Assembly: GCA_025201365.1 (NCBI GenBank)
Contig: JAIXMF010000013.1
Span: 434,001 to 498,000 of the forward strand
Direction: 5' to 3'
Length of the DNA stretch: 64,000 nucleotides
Source: Syncephalis plumigaleata
Taxonomy: Eukaryota > Zoopagomycota > Zoopagomycetes > Zoopagales > Piptocephalidaceae
Below the pieces are notes generated by a model. The model was not told where the DNA came from, made no database searches, and worked only from the letters and a program-made list of their open reading frames with translations. Positions 24,612 to 39,300 of this stretch are shown here, piece after piece; within the stretch, counting starts at the first letter, position 1, and each line of letters opens with the position of its first letter. Made by a program: the position numbers and the translations under genes.

Positions 24612-27600
24612 TTATGTTACCATACGTTCAACTGTACGACTTGCCAAATCGGCTGCTGCTTTCTTTTGTGCACGCGTCACATGCTGGAAGGAACCGCTTT
24701 CGGCTAGACCACCAAAACCAAGTTCATCCAATGGTGCTCGTTGTCCTCGTTGACCCTTGAGATAAGGCGACGACACCATTGTGAATAGAATCGATTGAAT
24801 CGACTCGATAATCGGTACCACTTGACTGTTGCATAGCATTTGATTCATCTTCGGTAGTAGACTATCGTAGAACATGGCGAACACCTGTGGCATAGCAGTG
24901 GCTGCTTCAGCCAAGAATCCATACAGGAACAGTTGTTCCGCTTCGTATTCCGCACTATTCAGCATGGTAATCATGAGAGCGATGAGTAGCATGGCCGTCG
25001 TTTGATCCGGTATATCCAACTTGTCGAATATGCAATGATAGGTTTGTTCGCCTTCATGATTGTCGAAATCGCTCTCACGGCAATTACCCAGAATAGATCT
25101 TTAAGTGCCGAGTTACGAGCTGCACCGGGTAGTAATGGCGCGAGGTAGCCGAGTAGGTTAGGATCGACCGTTTTACTCGGTTCCTGAGCACTAATCTCCA
25201 GGAAAGTGGTTAACGCATTAGTGGTAGCGGTGATCGTTTGCGAGTGCTTAAGACCCTTCAATACTGTCGTGGCAACGGCGAATGGGAAGTTAGTGGTGAA
25301 CATGTCGTTGATCATGGGTTGACGTTCCGTTGAATGCGTGCTATTAAGCGTATCGGCATCATCTGGAGTATGCTCGTAACCGGCAGCAGTGATGCTGGCA
25401 GTAGCGGTAGTTGTAGTATTAGCAGCGGAGGAGTAGGCGAATAATGTCTCGCGTGCTCGTAATAAAAAGTCGGCCGGTAGTTCATCCTGGAAGAATCCGT
25501 TATCCTCGAGGGTTTGCAGTACGACCTCCATTAGATTCAACGCACTAGGGAATAGTGGTACGTGTCCGATCTGAATGAGCGCAATGGCTAACCAGAAGAG
25601 TTGTCGTAGATACTTTGAGCTGGCGTCGAGATTCTCCGCGATACTCGTCAGACACATGACAATACTGACGATGAGACTGCAGTCGCCCTCCTCGAATAGT
25701 GAGAGTGCACCCTTGAGTGCTACAAGAATCTGGTAGAGCAGATCGTCGTCACAGCATCACGCGCCAGACAACCTAGTACGACAAATGCACGCGGTTGAAT
25801 CGCCGGATTAAATTGGAAAGCGGTACTAGCCACCAGGCTCATCCATCGTGCCCGCCATGCATTAGCGTATTCTATTGGTTATACATCACGACACATTATA
25901 GTTAGTAATGCTTTCTTAGTATACTATGCTACTACTGCAGTAGCAGTAATAGTCAATGTGATCCAGATGATTCCTCTTACCTGTATTGGGAGCACCCGAT
26001 GTCATTACATCAAGTAACATTCTAACGATCGTCTCTAGCGAGGTGAGTGGCATCGCCTCCTTCGTATCCGTGGTGGCTTCCATACTACGCATGAATGCGT
26101 TCACACTCGAACGATTTAGACCAAATAGTAAGAGTGATTTTGGTTCAGACAACTCGCTTAGTAGGAACTTGACCGTACGTAGATTGTCGTCGTCCAGTTG
26201 CAACGACGTGCACAACGACTGAACGATGTTAATGACAATGCCATGCACCGATGCACGTATCATGCCAGGACCAATGGCGGCCACCAATGACACGATATGG
26301 AATAACTCTGGTAGATACTGTAGAACGTGTAGACGATTATCGAACGACATCATTAAAAGGAAACGAATCAGTACCGCGATATGATCCCATGATTCATGCT
26401 CGGTTAACGCTCGTTTCGGTTGTACCGAGGTATTTGCAATCACCTATATGTAAGTGATACGATTAGTACAAATGTAACAACAATAAGAATAGTAGTATGG
26501 GTAGTAACACTTACTTTACGTAGTCGAGCTATTAGTTTACCACGTACACTGTACGATGACAGTGTTACCGTTGTATTAGCCATCACCTCTGCTTGTTGCG
26601 AGCTGAATCCACGTTCTACCGCATAGAATACGAATGCATCTAGAATTAAAGGAATCATATCATCCATACGTCCCAAGGGTGTCCACACGTAAGTCTTTAC
26701 CACGGGATACATTTCGGTTTCCTTGACCGTTAGCTCGATGAGCTGATGCAACAATTCCTTGACTTTAGCGAGATTCTGTTGACCATCATCGTTGCCCGCA
26801 TGGATAAATCGATCGAGATTGGCGAGCCACGGTGTCATGTACTCGAGGCAGAAGCTCTTCAACGGTTTACTCGACTTGTTAAGACCGACGAAACATTCCG
26901 TCAAGAATTCAAGGGTCAATTGAGGTGCGGTACTAGCTAGTTTCTCGCTAATTGCTCGTACAAACGATACACTATTGGCCGGAATACACATGCCTGTTAC
27001 ATAGTAGTAATAATACAATGATTGTTACTACAATACTATCAATGACTACTATGTTGATTGTTAATGACCTACCTTTAACACTTAGTAGTTCACTCTCAGT
27101 ACTAAAGTTAAATGTAACACTAAGCGAGTATAGTAGATTGTACGAGGCAGAACGTAGATTGGCATCACCACTGCCTAAATTCAACAATGCCATGTTGAGC
27201 AATGTACCAGGAACGTCATTCGGTCGAATAACACGTTCCGAGATGTTTGTAGGCTTAATGAGTTCTTGACGTTGACGTGCACTACGAATACTCTATAATA
27301 ATAGCAATAATAATTAATATCATGGTCGTTGCAATATAGATGCATCATCACTTACCTGGAAAATGGCATCGGCCTTTGAACTACAAAATGTAAGTGATGC
27401 ATTACCACGATCGTATTTAATAACGACAGCGCTGTCATCACTACGATGTACCATTAGTAAGACATCATCGATATCCGCTATACGATAGACATCATTGAAG
27501 AATGCGCTAACACCAAAGATTTCTTGTTTACGCAACTATAAAGACAATTAATTGATCGTAATCTGGTGCTTTTTTGTTTAACACTTACCGAGGTGACCTG

Positions 27601-30600
27601 TACATGATCCTGAGTAATCTTCATTACCGTAGGCATCGGTAATTTGTAATGAGCAATCTTGGTTACAGGCGAGAAGATCTTGGCTGGTTCCGCGTCCAAT
27701 GAGACTAGTTCATTGTGTATATAGAACAATAATGGTTAGAATTACTACTATTTTCATTTCTATTAATATGCATGCTTACTTGTAGCCTTTGGTAATCGAA
27801 CCTCTGATGGACCAATATATTCGTGCAATTCATTCATGGATGATATAAATACGCCCTTCTTCGACAGTCGATTGCTAACAGAACGTGGTAGTCGTTTGGA
27901 GAACTTTTTGAATTTAGTACACACGTTATACAAGTAGACGGTAGTCAAATTCTGTTCCATATTAAATGGTAGAATTTGTAGGAATTGAGTGATCCATTGC
28001 TCTTGTATCTCATTCTGTTGTCCAAAATGCGTTAAATCGACAATAACCTCGAATGGTTTGCCTAATCTTGGTTCCAATGACTAGACAAACAAAACAAAAT
28101 GGTTACTATTGTCCTTGTTACATTATCTAATAGAACTTACATGTAGAACGAAATAAATAAATAATTCCATATCAGTCATTTCAATGACAAGTCTACGAGC
28201 GATAAAGTAGAAGACAGGATTCTTAGCCTATAGTAATAATAGTGTTAATAGTTGTCATTATTGCTTTTCTTCGTATATTCTCATCATACCTTGGAAACAC
28301 CGCCTTCATAGAATATACGCTTAGATCGAATGCTATCAACGTTACGATGTGCATTACGTTGCATGAATTCACGGAAGAATTCGTTGGCTGCACCGAAACG
28401 TGAACCACTGGGCAGCACAGGTTCCGCTTGTGGTACATCGGGCGGTGGACCCAATTGTGCCAGTATTGTCGATAATTTCTCATAGGCTCGTTTGGCTGCC
28501 GCTTGATAAACCTCCTGATCTGCTGCATTGCCATCGGAAGAACGTCCGATTAATGAACGGGGACCAGGTCGACGTGCTGCCACCTCACGACTAATTCTCT
28601 CCTGATTATCGTAGAGTGCTTTGTGCAGCTGAATTAGATCAGTATCGCTTAGTCGATGATTAGGCGTGGTCGGTGTAGTGACACTGGTCGGTGATAATGC
28701 ACCATTTGAAATGGTGTGACCGGCATTAGCACTACCACTAGCACTACCACCACTATTAATGGCACTAATCTTTCCGGGTTCATTATGGTAGTTGGCGGTG
28801 GTGTCAGTCGTATCGACCGGCTCTGAGATATCGTGTAGGAATTTCCGAACAACTGCCATATTCTTGTCGAGGAAATCGTTTAGCGAAGTCATAAATGTCT
28901 CCTTCGTGCCGAACAATACTTGATTGGCTAGATTCTGAATAACCTTGGTGATCAAGAGAAGACCACGTCGTACCTCCTTACTACGCAATGGCTGGGAGAT
29001 GTTATGCGTCTCCGGTGACACGATAGCCGGACAGAAGAAGCGTAAAAATATAAAACCACCAACGGCCGTTAACTTGGCTTTGGGGAATCGTTCGCCCACC
29101 ACCGTACTTAAGAAGTGACAAATCTCCCGCAGTTGTCGTGGCATTTTATCAAGGAAGCCACAATAACATCAAGGAAACGTTGCGACATTTCACGCAAGTT
29201 GGCCAAGTTTCGCTTTGTATCGGTGCCGGTGGCAATTTCGATGGATCCAATTCAAGCGACCAACGCTGTTGATTATTAATCAATTCTTGGATCAAATCTT
29301 GAAGCGTAATGCGTAAATACTCGGATCCGTACATTCGTGCGTAAAAGGCCATCAGTTTAGTAGCCATACAATTACGTCGAAATACTTCAGCGGCCGTTTC
29401 TAATTAATTTATTATTTAGCATACAATCTATTAGATGGTCATGAAAAGAAGAAGAAGGTTGTTCTCTTACCTGTACGTGCTAATTCACGTTCAATGACAT
29501 ACTGTAGCAATCGTATAGTTTCACCACGAGTCTCGACTGCATTCAGTAATAGGTGACCGACTGTCTCGATATCTGCCACTGGACACACTTCACAGAGCGA
29601 TAATGCGATACATAATTCGGATTCCGTAAGTAACTAGCATATGTAAGAGAAGGAGCAAGATGTGGAAATGATTAGATGTGGACCAGAAATCGATCAATTA
29701 CACTCACTTCGACTAGCTTATTATAACGTTCATTCTTGACGTTTTCATCCAATCCTTTGAATTCCGCGCCTTGATAGAGGATATTAGTTAATACTTGCAT
29801 AAATGCCGTACGAGTCTTGGGATCATCGTGGTAGCCCATGGAAAGTGAATACTTGAGACCGGATTCAATATTGGCACTGAGTAAGTTTGATAATGCCAAA
29901 ATCGTATAATCCTTCAACGGGGCAAGATCCCTAACCGCTTCTCGCGACTAAGTAAAATCATGTACGATTAGTATATGTATACTTTAGTTGTTATTGATCA
30001 TTCGCTATGACTAGTTATAACTTACTTGTTGCAGCAATATTTGTAAATCGTGACTATTTTTAGTGGTATGTGCACCAGCATCAATCGTCTAATGGCAATG
30101 CATCAAATGAGTTTTGTATTAGTATATCAATATGCTATCCTTGATCGTATACTCACCTCAAGAACACGGCATCGACTAAGTACTTTAAGGAAGAAGAAAA
30201 GTACTTGTAGAAGAGACGTGATTTGATTTGACTGACATCGGCCTCGTGTTCCATATCAGATGGCTGGAGAGGGAGTTGAGCCAGCAAGCTAACGATTGAT
30301 TTCATGCAAGCTTGATCAAGATCACGTTGCAACTTCTCGGTACGATGGAATGCCACTTGATCCTCACCGATGGCTGTCCACTATCAGTTTTACTTGTGAA
30401 ATCCGAGGTCCATTCAATGGTGAATTCCAACAATTGGTTACGGAATTTAATCTCTTGACGTAGCGATAAAAAGTCCTTCTTTGCCATTAGAATCTCGCAT
30501 AATTGACACATCTTAATCTTGATGCGCAACACCACGGCATTCATATTGATACGGTTAAGGTATTGGGCAAAGCTTAAGATGAGCTTGCCCAAATCCACTG

Positions 30601-33600
30601 CCAGTAGACTTTGATTCGTTGTTTCCATACGTTCGAGAATCAATTTAATGACGGAGATTGCCTGCTCCACGAATAGTGTATTCCGATCGCTACAATACGC
30701 TTCGTTATCCATGGTGAGGAATCGGTCAACTTCATGCTCCAAATGAGCAAATAAAATGCCATATAAAGCGGGACTCAAATCGGCACCCAAAGTTTGTTGG
30801 ACCACCTCGCGTACGACGACATTCTCGCATACGAGTAACTCGACCATTTCATGAATGAAACGACTAATCATCTGATTGGAATCGTTGGATTTCCTCGCCG
30901 ATGACGAATTGGCAGCGGTGTTATTCGTGCCAGTACCGCTACCCTCGCTTAAGCAGCAACCACCGAGTGCACAAAGAAAACCGGTATAATTATGCCATTC
31001 TCCTCGATCCTAGATAATAATAATAATAGTAGCAGCGTTAATCATTGATGTATATGATAACATACATAACTCCCATCTGCCATCACTACATACCTCTAGG
31101 AAATCACTCATGGGCGGATTGCCGATGGTGGAGCGTGCAACACTTGAGGCAGCGCTACTATTGCTACCCGGTAGCTTATCCTGGAATATACCCTTACGAC
31201 GGGTCGTCTCCTCTACGACTGGTTCGTCAATAGGTCGTGCAACCGCTTGCATAAGCATACGCCATCGTTTGTAGGCCTCCTCCCAGGCTGCTTGATTGCC
31301 CGGGTTTGCTTGTCCATCATACGTAGCATTCGACGAATTCGCTTTTGTTGCGCTACCCGACCGGTAACCACGCCACCGGATGATGCCAACTCCACGTATA
31401 CACGAAGATTCTCCACAATGGTTAATTGCGCGTGTTGCGGATCTTCCGCTTCTTCCGTGTAATACGCCTCGGTAACTAAATGGTTGAAACACGCCACGGC
31501 ATTACTGCAGATTTCCGTTTCAGCTGAGCAAAGCAACACGAGCAGTACAATTTCCAATGCCACCGAGGCATTGAGTCGATCCGGTGTTTCCATGCCCATC
31601 GTACAATGATCCTGATGCTCGCGTAGAAACTCGTTACGACGAACTAGCAATTGCTGTAGCAATTCAAGCGCATAACGCGTACCATCCTCGCGTTCTTTAA
31701 AGTTGAGTATGTGTCGCGCCACAGCTAGCATCACCTGTGAACTGATGCTCCAGAATGATTTCATGATCAAATTCGGTGGCCCCATTGATTAATATATGCC
31801 GGCTTGTGCAGTTCGAGTAGTGCCTCCGCGGCATTCGTACGAATCAACGGATCCGGATCGTGTAGCCAGCTGGTGATCGCCGTGATAAGGTTGCAATTCT
31901 CCTCGAATTGTGTATGCGGGTTCTCGTTATACACGGCCAGTTGCGGATCTGTCCGGTACAGTTTGAGTATATTGAGGACGATCTCGTGACGTTCGCTGGC
32001 CTCCTCCGCTAGAATTGCCGCTGCTTGTGCACGTCGACCGAATCGTCTTTCAAAGGACCTCGATTGTTGTTCACACCGCGTGCACCCGTCGTCATCATAC
32101 CATCCTGACCACGGGGTACATTCGATTGCAGTAGTAGTAAGCGAAGCGGTGTAGCTAACACCGAGTACATGCTGGATATGGTGGGATTCCACGCTAACTG
32201 TTTCTCGGAAGCAATCAAGTAGCAACTCTTGACTAGAACTAGGCGGAAAGCCGTATGAGCCGTATCGTTTAACAAATGGGAATCAACGAGACGAGCGTGT
32301 TACGTGGACCCAATCGGAATAATGCGGTTAAACACTCGGTCATTAACGTTGATCGATACCGCCGTCAATGGTGAGGAATGGTCGTTGTGGATCAAATAGT
32401 TTTTCCTATTGAATAGCAAGTAAATTGTATGAGTAAGCGTTTAATAATGCATTACCACTACAACTAATACTTACTCGTAGATCATTCTCGATATCTGGTA
32501 CAATCATCCAGAGTGCCGATCCTTCCTCTCGAACGGTATAGGTGGCCGCTTTGCATAAATCGACACAAGCAATGGCTGCAACTTCCGCTAACTTATTGCT
32601 TTTCAGAGATTTACGCAGCGACTCTAGGAACACGGTCTTCTTGGTCGTTTTAACCATGTCCGAGTTGACGATATTCATTAGAATATCGGGACAAAGCACG
32701 AGTAGCATGGCTTGTAGCGGCCAAAACACCATCTTTCGTCGATGACTATCAGCCACGGAGTTGCACTGATCGAATAGAATTTCAGGACCACCTTCAAGTC
32801 GTTTTTGCGATCGACATAATTGGGCAAAATCCATCGGATATACCTCGATCCAATTCCAAATGGATCGTCTTAGTACTACGGCGGTCACTTGTTGAGCGGA
32901 ACGTTTCATTTGTAGGAATACAGTTCCAAGTTCTATAACATATTAAATAATAAGAACAATAATAATAATAAATATACCATCATCATAATCATAATCATTG
33001 TTCATTGCAACCTACCTTGTAATACCATTGAAAGACGACGTGAATTCAGGTTACACCATTCGAGTAGTCGTACTTCACCTGTATCGGCATTCTCCTCGAC
33101 AGTTTGCGCCAATACTGCGATACGTGCCTTGAGACGAGCAAATACTACATTCCAATTGGAGGCACTAACGTAAAATAGTACACGACCCGCTGCACGATGA
33201 ATTTCGTAGGCTAGATCGGCCGGTGCATCTGCCAATGCGGCATAGGTGGATGTGAGGAAATCACGACTAGTACCTGCACCCGCACCGCCTGCACCACCAC
33301 CACCACCATGCGTAGAAGCAATGGGTGAAGTAACGCCACCATTTGCATTTGTCGATGAAGAGGCATTCGCATGATGATTGGGATGTCCGTAGACGTTCGG
33401 ACTGTCCACCATGGCAGCTGCCAGTGCAGCTCCTCCTGCAGCCGCGTGAGCATCGTACACGTCAGGCGATGTATTCTGTAGGAAGCTAGAAACTACATGG
33501 AATATGTATTTGGCCAATGGATCCTCTAGCGGTGGTGGATCCTCATAGGAACTATGAGCCTGCGCGGCAATCGTTTCACTACTTTGTCGAGATGGATTGC

Positions 33601-34317
33601 CACGTGTCGAATCGAATGCATCTAGTCCAACAGGGGTTCACCGCTCATCATTGTGTACGATCTTGCGGAATGCGTATGACTACCATGACTACTAGTACCG
33701 ATATTGTTGACCGAGCTACTTGAATTGGATGTTGGCACCATGGCAGAATGCATCGCTACGTCGGACTCACTACGCTTTCGATAAGATTGCGTACTCGATG
33801 CGGAATGTGGTGGCATTGGTGTTCCATTATTATTGTTGTTGTGATTATTATTGTTGTGATTATTATTATTAGTTGTATCAATCGTATTACCGGTTGCCGA
33901 TGCTGATGCTGCTCGATTTCGTTCACGTTGTGCTTCACGATGACAACGCCAATGATGCGACATGCAAGCACCCAATACTTTTAAATTAACAGTTGCGATT
34001 GTAAAATATCAATTGATGGGCCATCATCATTTATAAGAGATATTGACTGGATAGCATGTAATGTAACAGCAATAAATAATGATCACTTAATTAATTAATC
34101 GGTCGATTATAAAATGGAAGCATTTCTATCCTTTACCTTATTAACATTTTCTAGTAATGTCATCAAGCTATGCGCTGCCGTAGTTAAACGATACTGCGAC
34201 AAGTCAACCAATGAACGGATAGTAAGTTGTACCATTGGATCTGCTTCAACCGCTTCCAATCGCCGTCGAGTATTAGAGGAAGCTATCGATAGTAACGAAT
34301 AGTGTGAATCATCATTG

Positions 34318-34350
<33 letters not shown>

Positions 34351-34670
34351 ATATTCGTATAGTTTAAGCTTACCTTTGCGCCTAGTCGATTAATCAAGGA
34401 GAGAATAAGAATGGTGTCTCCATTAATATCTTTTGGTGTTCCTCGCACGACAGTTGTCGTCGTACGATGACGTGCATTACTTTGCACTCCCGCTCGCATA
34501 TAATTATGTTGCTGTAAGCTAGAAGTGGCCGTTGGATTTGACACCAAGGTTGTCATGGAGTTTTGCGAGTTGGAATGCTGTAGACGATCCGTGGTTGGCA
34601 AGTTGGTGGCAGCGTTGCCATTACCGCCACCGATCGTAGAGGCATTATTGTTGCCCGGAGGCAAACTCAT
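24612..34670 (-). CDS. Neurofibromin/IRA-type Ras GTPase-activating protein
   Basis: Very large multi-exon gene. The N-terminus (34137-34670) is Asn/Ser/Thr-rich; a long helical-repeat region follows. The RasGAP domain lies at about 30.9-28.3 kb, with the arginine finger in EVFRRNCMATK (Arg codons 29374-29379) and the FLRFFCPAIVSP and RGLLLITKVIQNLANQ motifs. After an acidic/Thr linker comes a Sec14/CRAL-TRIO plus PH-like module (about 28.1-27.3 kb, EVIVDLTHFG), then ARM/HEAT-like sequence to the stop at 24612. It turns off Ras by stimulating GTP hydrolysis and in fungi restrains the cAMP/PKA branch. Several one-base frame slips occur (for example near 25.0, 29.2, 31.3 and 33.6 kb). A CAT/GAT run at 34318-34350 encodes poly-Asp or lies in an intron; phases do not decide it. 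Exon-level boundaries are approximate. Confidence 0.88.
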
Positions 34671-36355
34671 GATGACAACTTATATAGCAAGTCGTGCTAT
34701 ATGCGTAATAACACAATTAGATTGCCAGATATAACTAGAATAACTGCGCTATAAGTGAGTGTGTGTATATAATAAAGAATACAGGTTAGTAAGGTAAACA
34801 AACTATTAAAATCATGATATGCAGACATAACAAATATTCTACGTGGTATTATTATTGACACGATCGTACGCTCGACGTACTACTACTACTACTACTAGTA
34901 GTACTAGCCACGCTGACGTACGAACGTGGCAAGCATCGACGGTTTTAACGGTCTAGACGTAATGTTGCGCGCAAGCACACTAACCGGCTATATGCATATG
35001 CATACAAGTCAATTTGCCTGACCAGCCGTATTTCAAGGCTGAAATGCGTGTATTTTGTACAACTACTATCCACTCCCTATTACTTACGTCAATGGTAGAC
35101 AGGCTTATAGGCTCTGATGTGAAATCGCCAGAGAACGTCGTCAACGACAAACCAACAGGCTTGAGCGGTATAATCTATACACGTTACAAGGTCAAATTGG
35201 CTCCAAGAGAGAGTGAGAGAGTCAAGATTGTCCTTCACGGTAGGAATAGACACACGCTATCCAAGGAATATTCGGCGATGACTAAAAGAAAAGGTATTAG
35301 GCACGCTTTGATGAAAGAGAGAGAGAAAGGAACAGTGAAAGGGATAAACAATAGAGATGACAAATGAACAACTTTTACAACGACAGCCAACGCAGAAAAC
35401 GTTGCTAATAGTATATGGCAATGTGGGCGAGTGAGAGAGAGAGAGTGAGAGAGGGAATGAGTTTGTGCGTGTGCGTGTGCGTGTGTGTATTGGTACAACT
35501 TTCACTTTTTCACACCCACTTGAACACATACACACATACACAGAAAGAGAGAGCGAGATATTACAGTGTTTTTCCATCCAATTTGCGCATTTATCCTTTA
35601 ACATTTGCAGTTTATTAATAAATAGATTCACACAATTGTTAACATCATTATTGCATTGCTATTATTATTGAGTAGTTGTTATGGCACTAGCAGTTGAGGG
35701 ATATGTTAGTGATGGCGATATCATATATTACAATTAGTGATAACTATTATTTATTCGTAATAACAGAAGGCTAACTGCGCAAATTGGATGGAAAAAACCT
35801 GATTACGCTTAGATTCACATAGCTTTAATTCGAAGCAATTAATAAAATGTGCCAACCAGAGAATAATAACTAGGAGTGATCATGCTTGTATGACAGTAGT
35901 AAAGAAAACAATAGGTATACACAGGGAGACACATTACTTGTACAATTTGCACGCGGTCATGCTTGCTCCACCAATTAGGAGCAATCAACAAGGATGAATG
36001 TGGATTTATGAGATCAGGATCATGTTGAAATAATCTACGAATCATTGGATTACTAAATTAATCATGTGCGGCAATCGTGTGCATGATCACGATGCTTATA
36101 GACACGATTAGTTTACCGATGCATGACTACATGGACATTCCGCTAACTTGATCGATCAGTCAAATAGTAGGAAGACAACATCTTTACTATTTCATATGAA
36201 ATACTTGATGATGATCATTCGGAACAATTTTACTTAAAATAGTTGTATTTCACTTTATTAACACTAACACTTTTGTGATTATTATAATCTTATAAATGTG
36301 CAAATTGCTATGTACAATTATCTACTACAAACGACATAGAATGAACAATAGTTAT
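34671..36355. other. Intergenic region with MITE-like hairpin and simple repeats
   Basis: Promoter side of the RasGAP gene and 3' side of the F-BAR gene. Noted are a CTA palindromic stretch near 34883-34908, GA/GT dinucleotide-rich sequence at 35210-35550 and a 21-bp perfect inverted repeat bounding 35569-35796. No coding region is supported. Confidence 0.5.
35569..35796. mobile_element. MITE-like element with 21-bp terminal inverted repeats
   Basis: The 21 bases at 35569-35589 (five T, then CCATCCAATTTGCGCA) are the exact reverse complement of 35776-35796. Similarity continues inward imperfectly for about ten more bases. The 228-bp interior is AT-rich and non-coding, which fits a non-autonomous DNA transposon (MITE). 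No clear target-site duplication is visible, so family assignment is open. Confidence 0.5.
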
Positions 36356-39300
36356 TTATCGTTGCATGCCCGATCGATTTCGGGATGGTCTCGACATCGG
36401 TTGATTACTATTAGTAGTAGTAGTAGGAACCTCGGGAATAGTCCACTTATCGCGGATGACATGTCAGTAGAGAATCGTTTCGTCCTTCGAATGTCGTTAG
36501 AGTAGCTCGGTGGTTGTCCCATCAACTTTGTCTGTTCATCTCGATTGCTTCCTAGTAAGCTTTGTCGTTGAGACTGCCAATTGTCACCCCATACATCACG
36601 ACTACTATTGACGCTACTACGCAGTGATGTTCTTGTTCCACTTGGATTGGCGCCGACATTAATGCTACCGTTGGAACTGCGTGACTTTCGAACAGTGTTC
36701 ATTCCTTGCGGATAGTCGGTGACACTTGGAAGCGTTGCACGTCGCTGCTTGTTTGTCGACGAGATTGTCGGTTGCAAGTAAGTCTTGGGCGACCAACTAC
36801 TACGCTGCTGCTGCTGCTGCTGCAACCTGCCGGGTGATCCTGTGTAGTCAAGATTCGATGGCGGTGAATCACGACGATAACGATAACGACGAGTGTCAAC
36901 ATCGGCATTACCATTGAGGCTCATCGATCTTGTGGGACGACGTTGATATCCTTCTTGTTTTACTAGTATTTATCGTTACTATCCCGACTGACTGACTGAC
37001 TAACTACTATATGTGATATAGATATTATCACTTACCATTTCTACCTGCTGGATTCTCCGTAGCATGAATCTGTCGTGCAGCATCCTTACCGATACGTGCT
37101 AGCATTCTATCCAATTGCGTATAGTAATTCTGTTGATGTTTAGTTAGTGTTCCATAGGGAATAGGTGTTGCTGGCAAGAGTTGGTGGAATGGAAGTTCAC
37201 GCTCTAATCTCGCATTACTGAGCTGTGTCACCGGCTGCTTGGCACGAATGCTACGTCTTTCCATGGCCTCAGCACGGCGTAATCTACCAACTGAATTGCG
37301 TGGTCGTATCAAAGTCACGAATGAACCCCATGGCTTTTCATGATCCAAATCCACGTCATAGAACGGCAATTGTTGCATCAATTCACCGGATGTCAATGGC
37401 ACAATTTTATGCTGCTTTGCGATACGATGCTGTTTATGCTGTGAATCAAGCGTGCCCCATGGTTTTTCGCGATTCAGATTTACATCATAGAACGGCAACT
37501 GATGCATCAATTCACCAGATGCTAACGGAATCATCTTATGTTGCTTATGGCGGAAATCGAATGTACCCCATGGCTTTTCACGATTCAGATTGACATCGTA
37601 GAACGGTAGTTGTTTCATTAGCTGACCAGATGCCGATGGTACTAGTTTGTGTCGTCTAGTACGGCGCTTGTCGTGTGGATCGAGTGTACCCCATGGCTTT
37701 TCATGATCTAAATCCACATCATAGAACGGTAGCTGATGCATCAATTCACTAGATGCTAATGGCATCATCTTATGTTGCTTATGACGGAAATCGAATGTAC
37801 CCCATGGCTTTTCACGATTCAGATTGACATCGTAGAACGGTAGTTGTTTCATTAGCTGACCAGATGCCGATGGTACAAGTTTATGTCGTCTAGTACGCGC
37901 TTGTCGTGTGGATCGAGTGTACCCCAGGTTTTCATGATCCAAATCCACATCATAGAACGGCAGCTGATGCATCAGTTCACCAGATACCAATAAACCCAAT
38001 TCATGCCATTTAGGATACTTTCGATAGTGTTTCTCGCGAGGTATAAATGTACCCCATGGATGTTCCTTCTTCAAATCCACATTATAGAATGGTAAGCCAT
38101 CATTCTGGAATTGTTCGAGTTGACTAAATGTACCCCATGGATGCTCCTCCTCCAAATTGACATCGTAGAATGGCAAGGCATGTTGTAATCGTTCGAATTG
38201 ACCTAGCGTACCCCATGGTTGCTCTTTTCTCAGATCCACATTGCTAAACGGTATTCTTCCGCCAATTGTTTGTTAATCATCTGGTCCGACATCCCCTTTA
38301 ACTCGTGGCGTCTCGCACTCGTCTCCTTCCTAGGCATCGAGTCCTTCGTCGTCGCCCTCAACGCTTGATGTGGACGTCGAATAGATCCAAGTGTACCCCA
38401 TGGCTGCTCCTTTTGTAGGTCCACGTCGTAAAATGGCAATGGATCTTGATATGGTGCCTCATCTTCAATAATATCCGCAGGAATGGAAACTCGCTTAGCT
38501 GCTGATCTTTGTTTGGCCAACATATCAGGTTTGGACCGCCTATGCTTGTGTAAATGACCAAGCAATGCGGTATTTCTCATCGCCAGCTTATGCGTCATGG
38601 CATCAAGCGTGCCATACGGTATTTCCAATGAATCGAAGAATGGTAGTTCATCCCATCCGAACGTTTCCATCCCTTGTATTAGATCCAGGCTAGCATGCAT
38701 CGCGGCATCCTTGGTTGTTTCATGGTTGACCAATCGTCGTTTTCCCGCGTTAGCCGCGAACACGCCTATACCAAAGGAGCAAGCCGAACTGATGGCGGCA
38801 CTTTGACCCTGCGACACAAGCACATCACCTACGTGTTGCTTTTGCGTAAACGTCAATCCTCGCGTATAATTGGGGAAATCCGGATCGATGGCGGCCAACT
38901 GGCTCAATGACCGATTAGGAACTGATGTCAAGTGATGATCGATAACGGGAGCGGCAAGTGGATTCTCGTCCGATACACCGAATGGACTTGGCGAGGATGG
39001 ACTGTCGCTTGCAAGTGATATTGGTACACCAGCACTTGAGGTTGTACTAGGCTGTGCTATCACTCGATTCGGATATCGTACCACCGGGCCTTCCATGACC
39101 TTTGTCGGCGTAGTTAACGAACTACCAGTAGATGCACCAACGTCACTCGGTGTACTCGCTGTCCTTCCTTTGTTAGGTGGTGCAATAAACGGCGAATCTT
39201 CCGGTAAGGTGGGTGACTCCTTGTACGGTGCTTCCGTTCGAACACCGGACATAGCATCTTTTGTCGGTGTTACCACTGGATGTTGCTGCTGCTGTTGTGC

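Noticed and set aside
34318-34350. Poly-aspartate tract in the RasGAP N-terminus
   Set aside because: A GTAAGC donor precedes it, so it may be intronic; neither reading gives a fully consistent phase, so no claim is made.
35235-35671. Ser/Leu and Thr/His-rich open frames around GT/GA repeats
   Set aside because: Simple-sequence artefacts beside the MITE-like hairpin.
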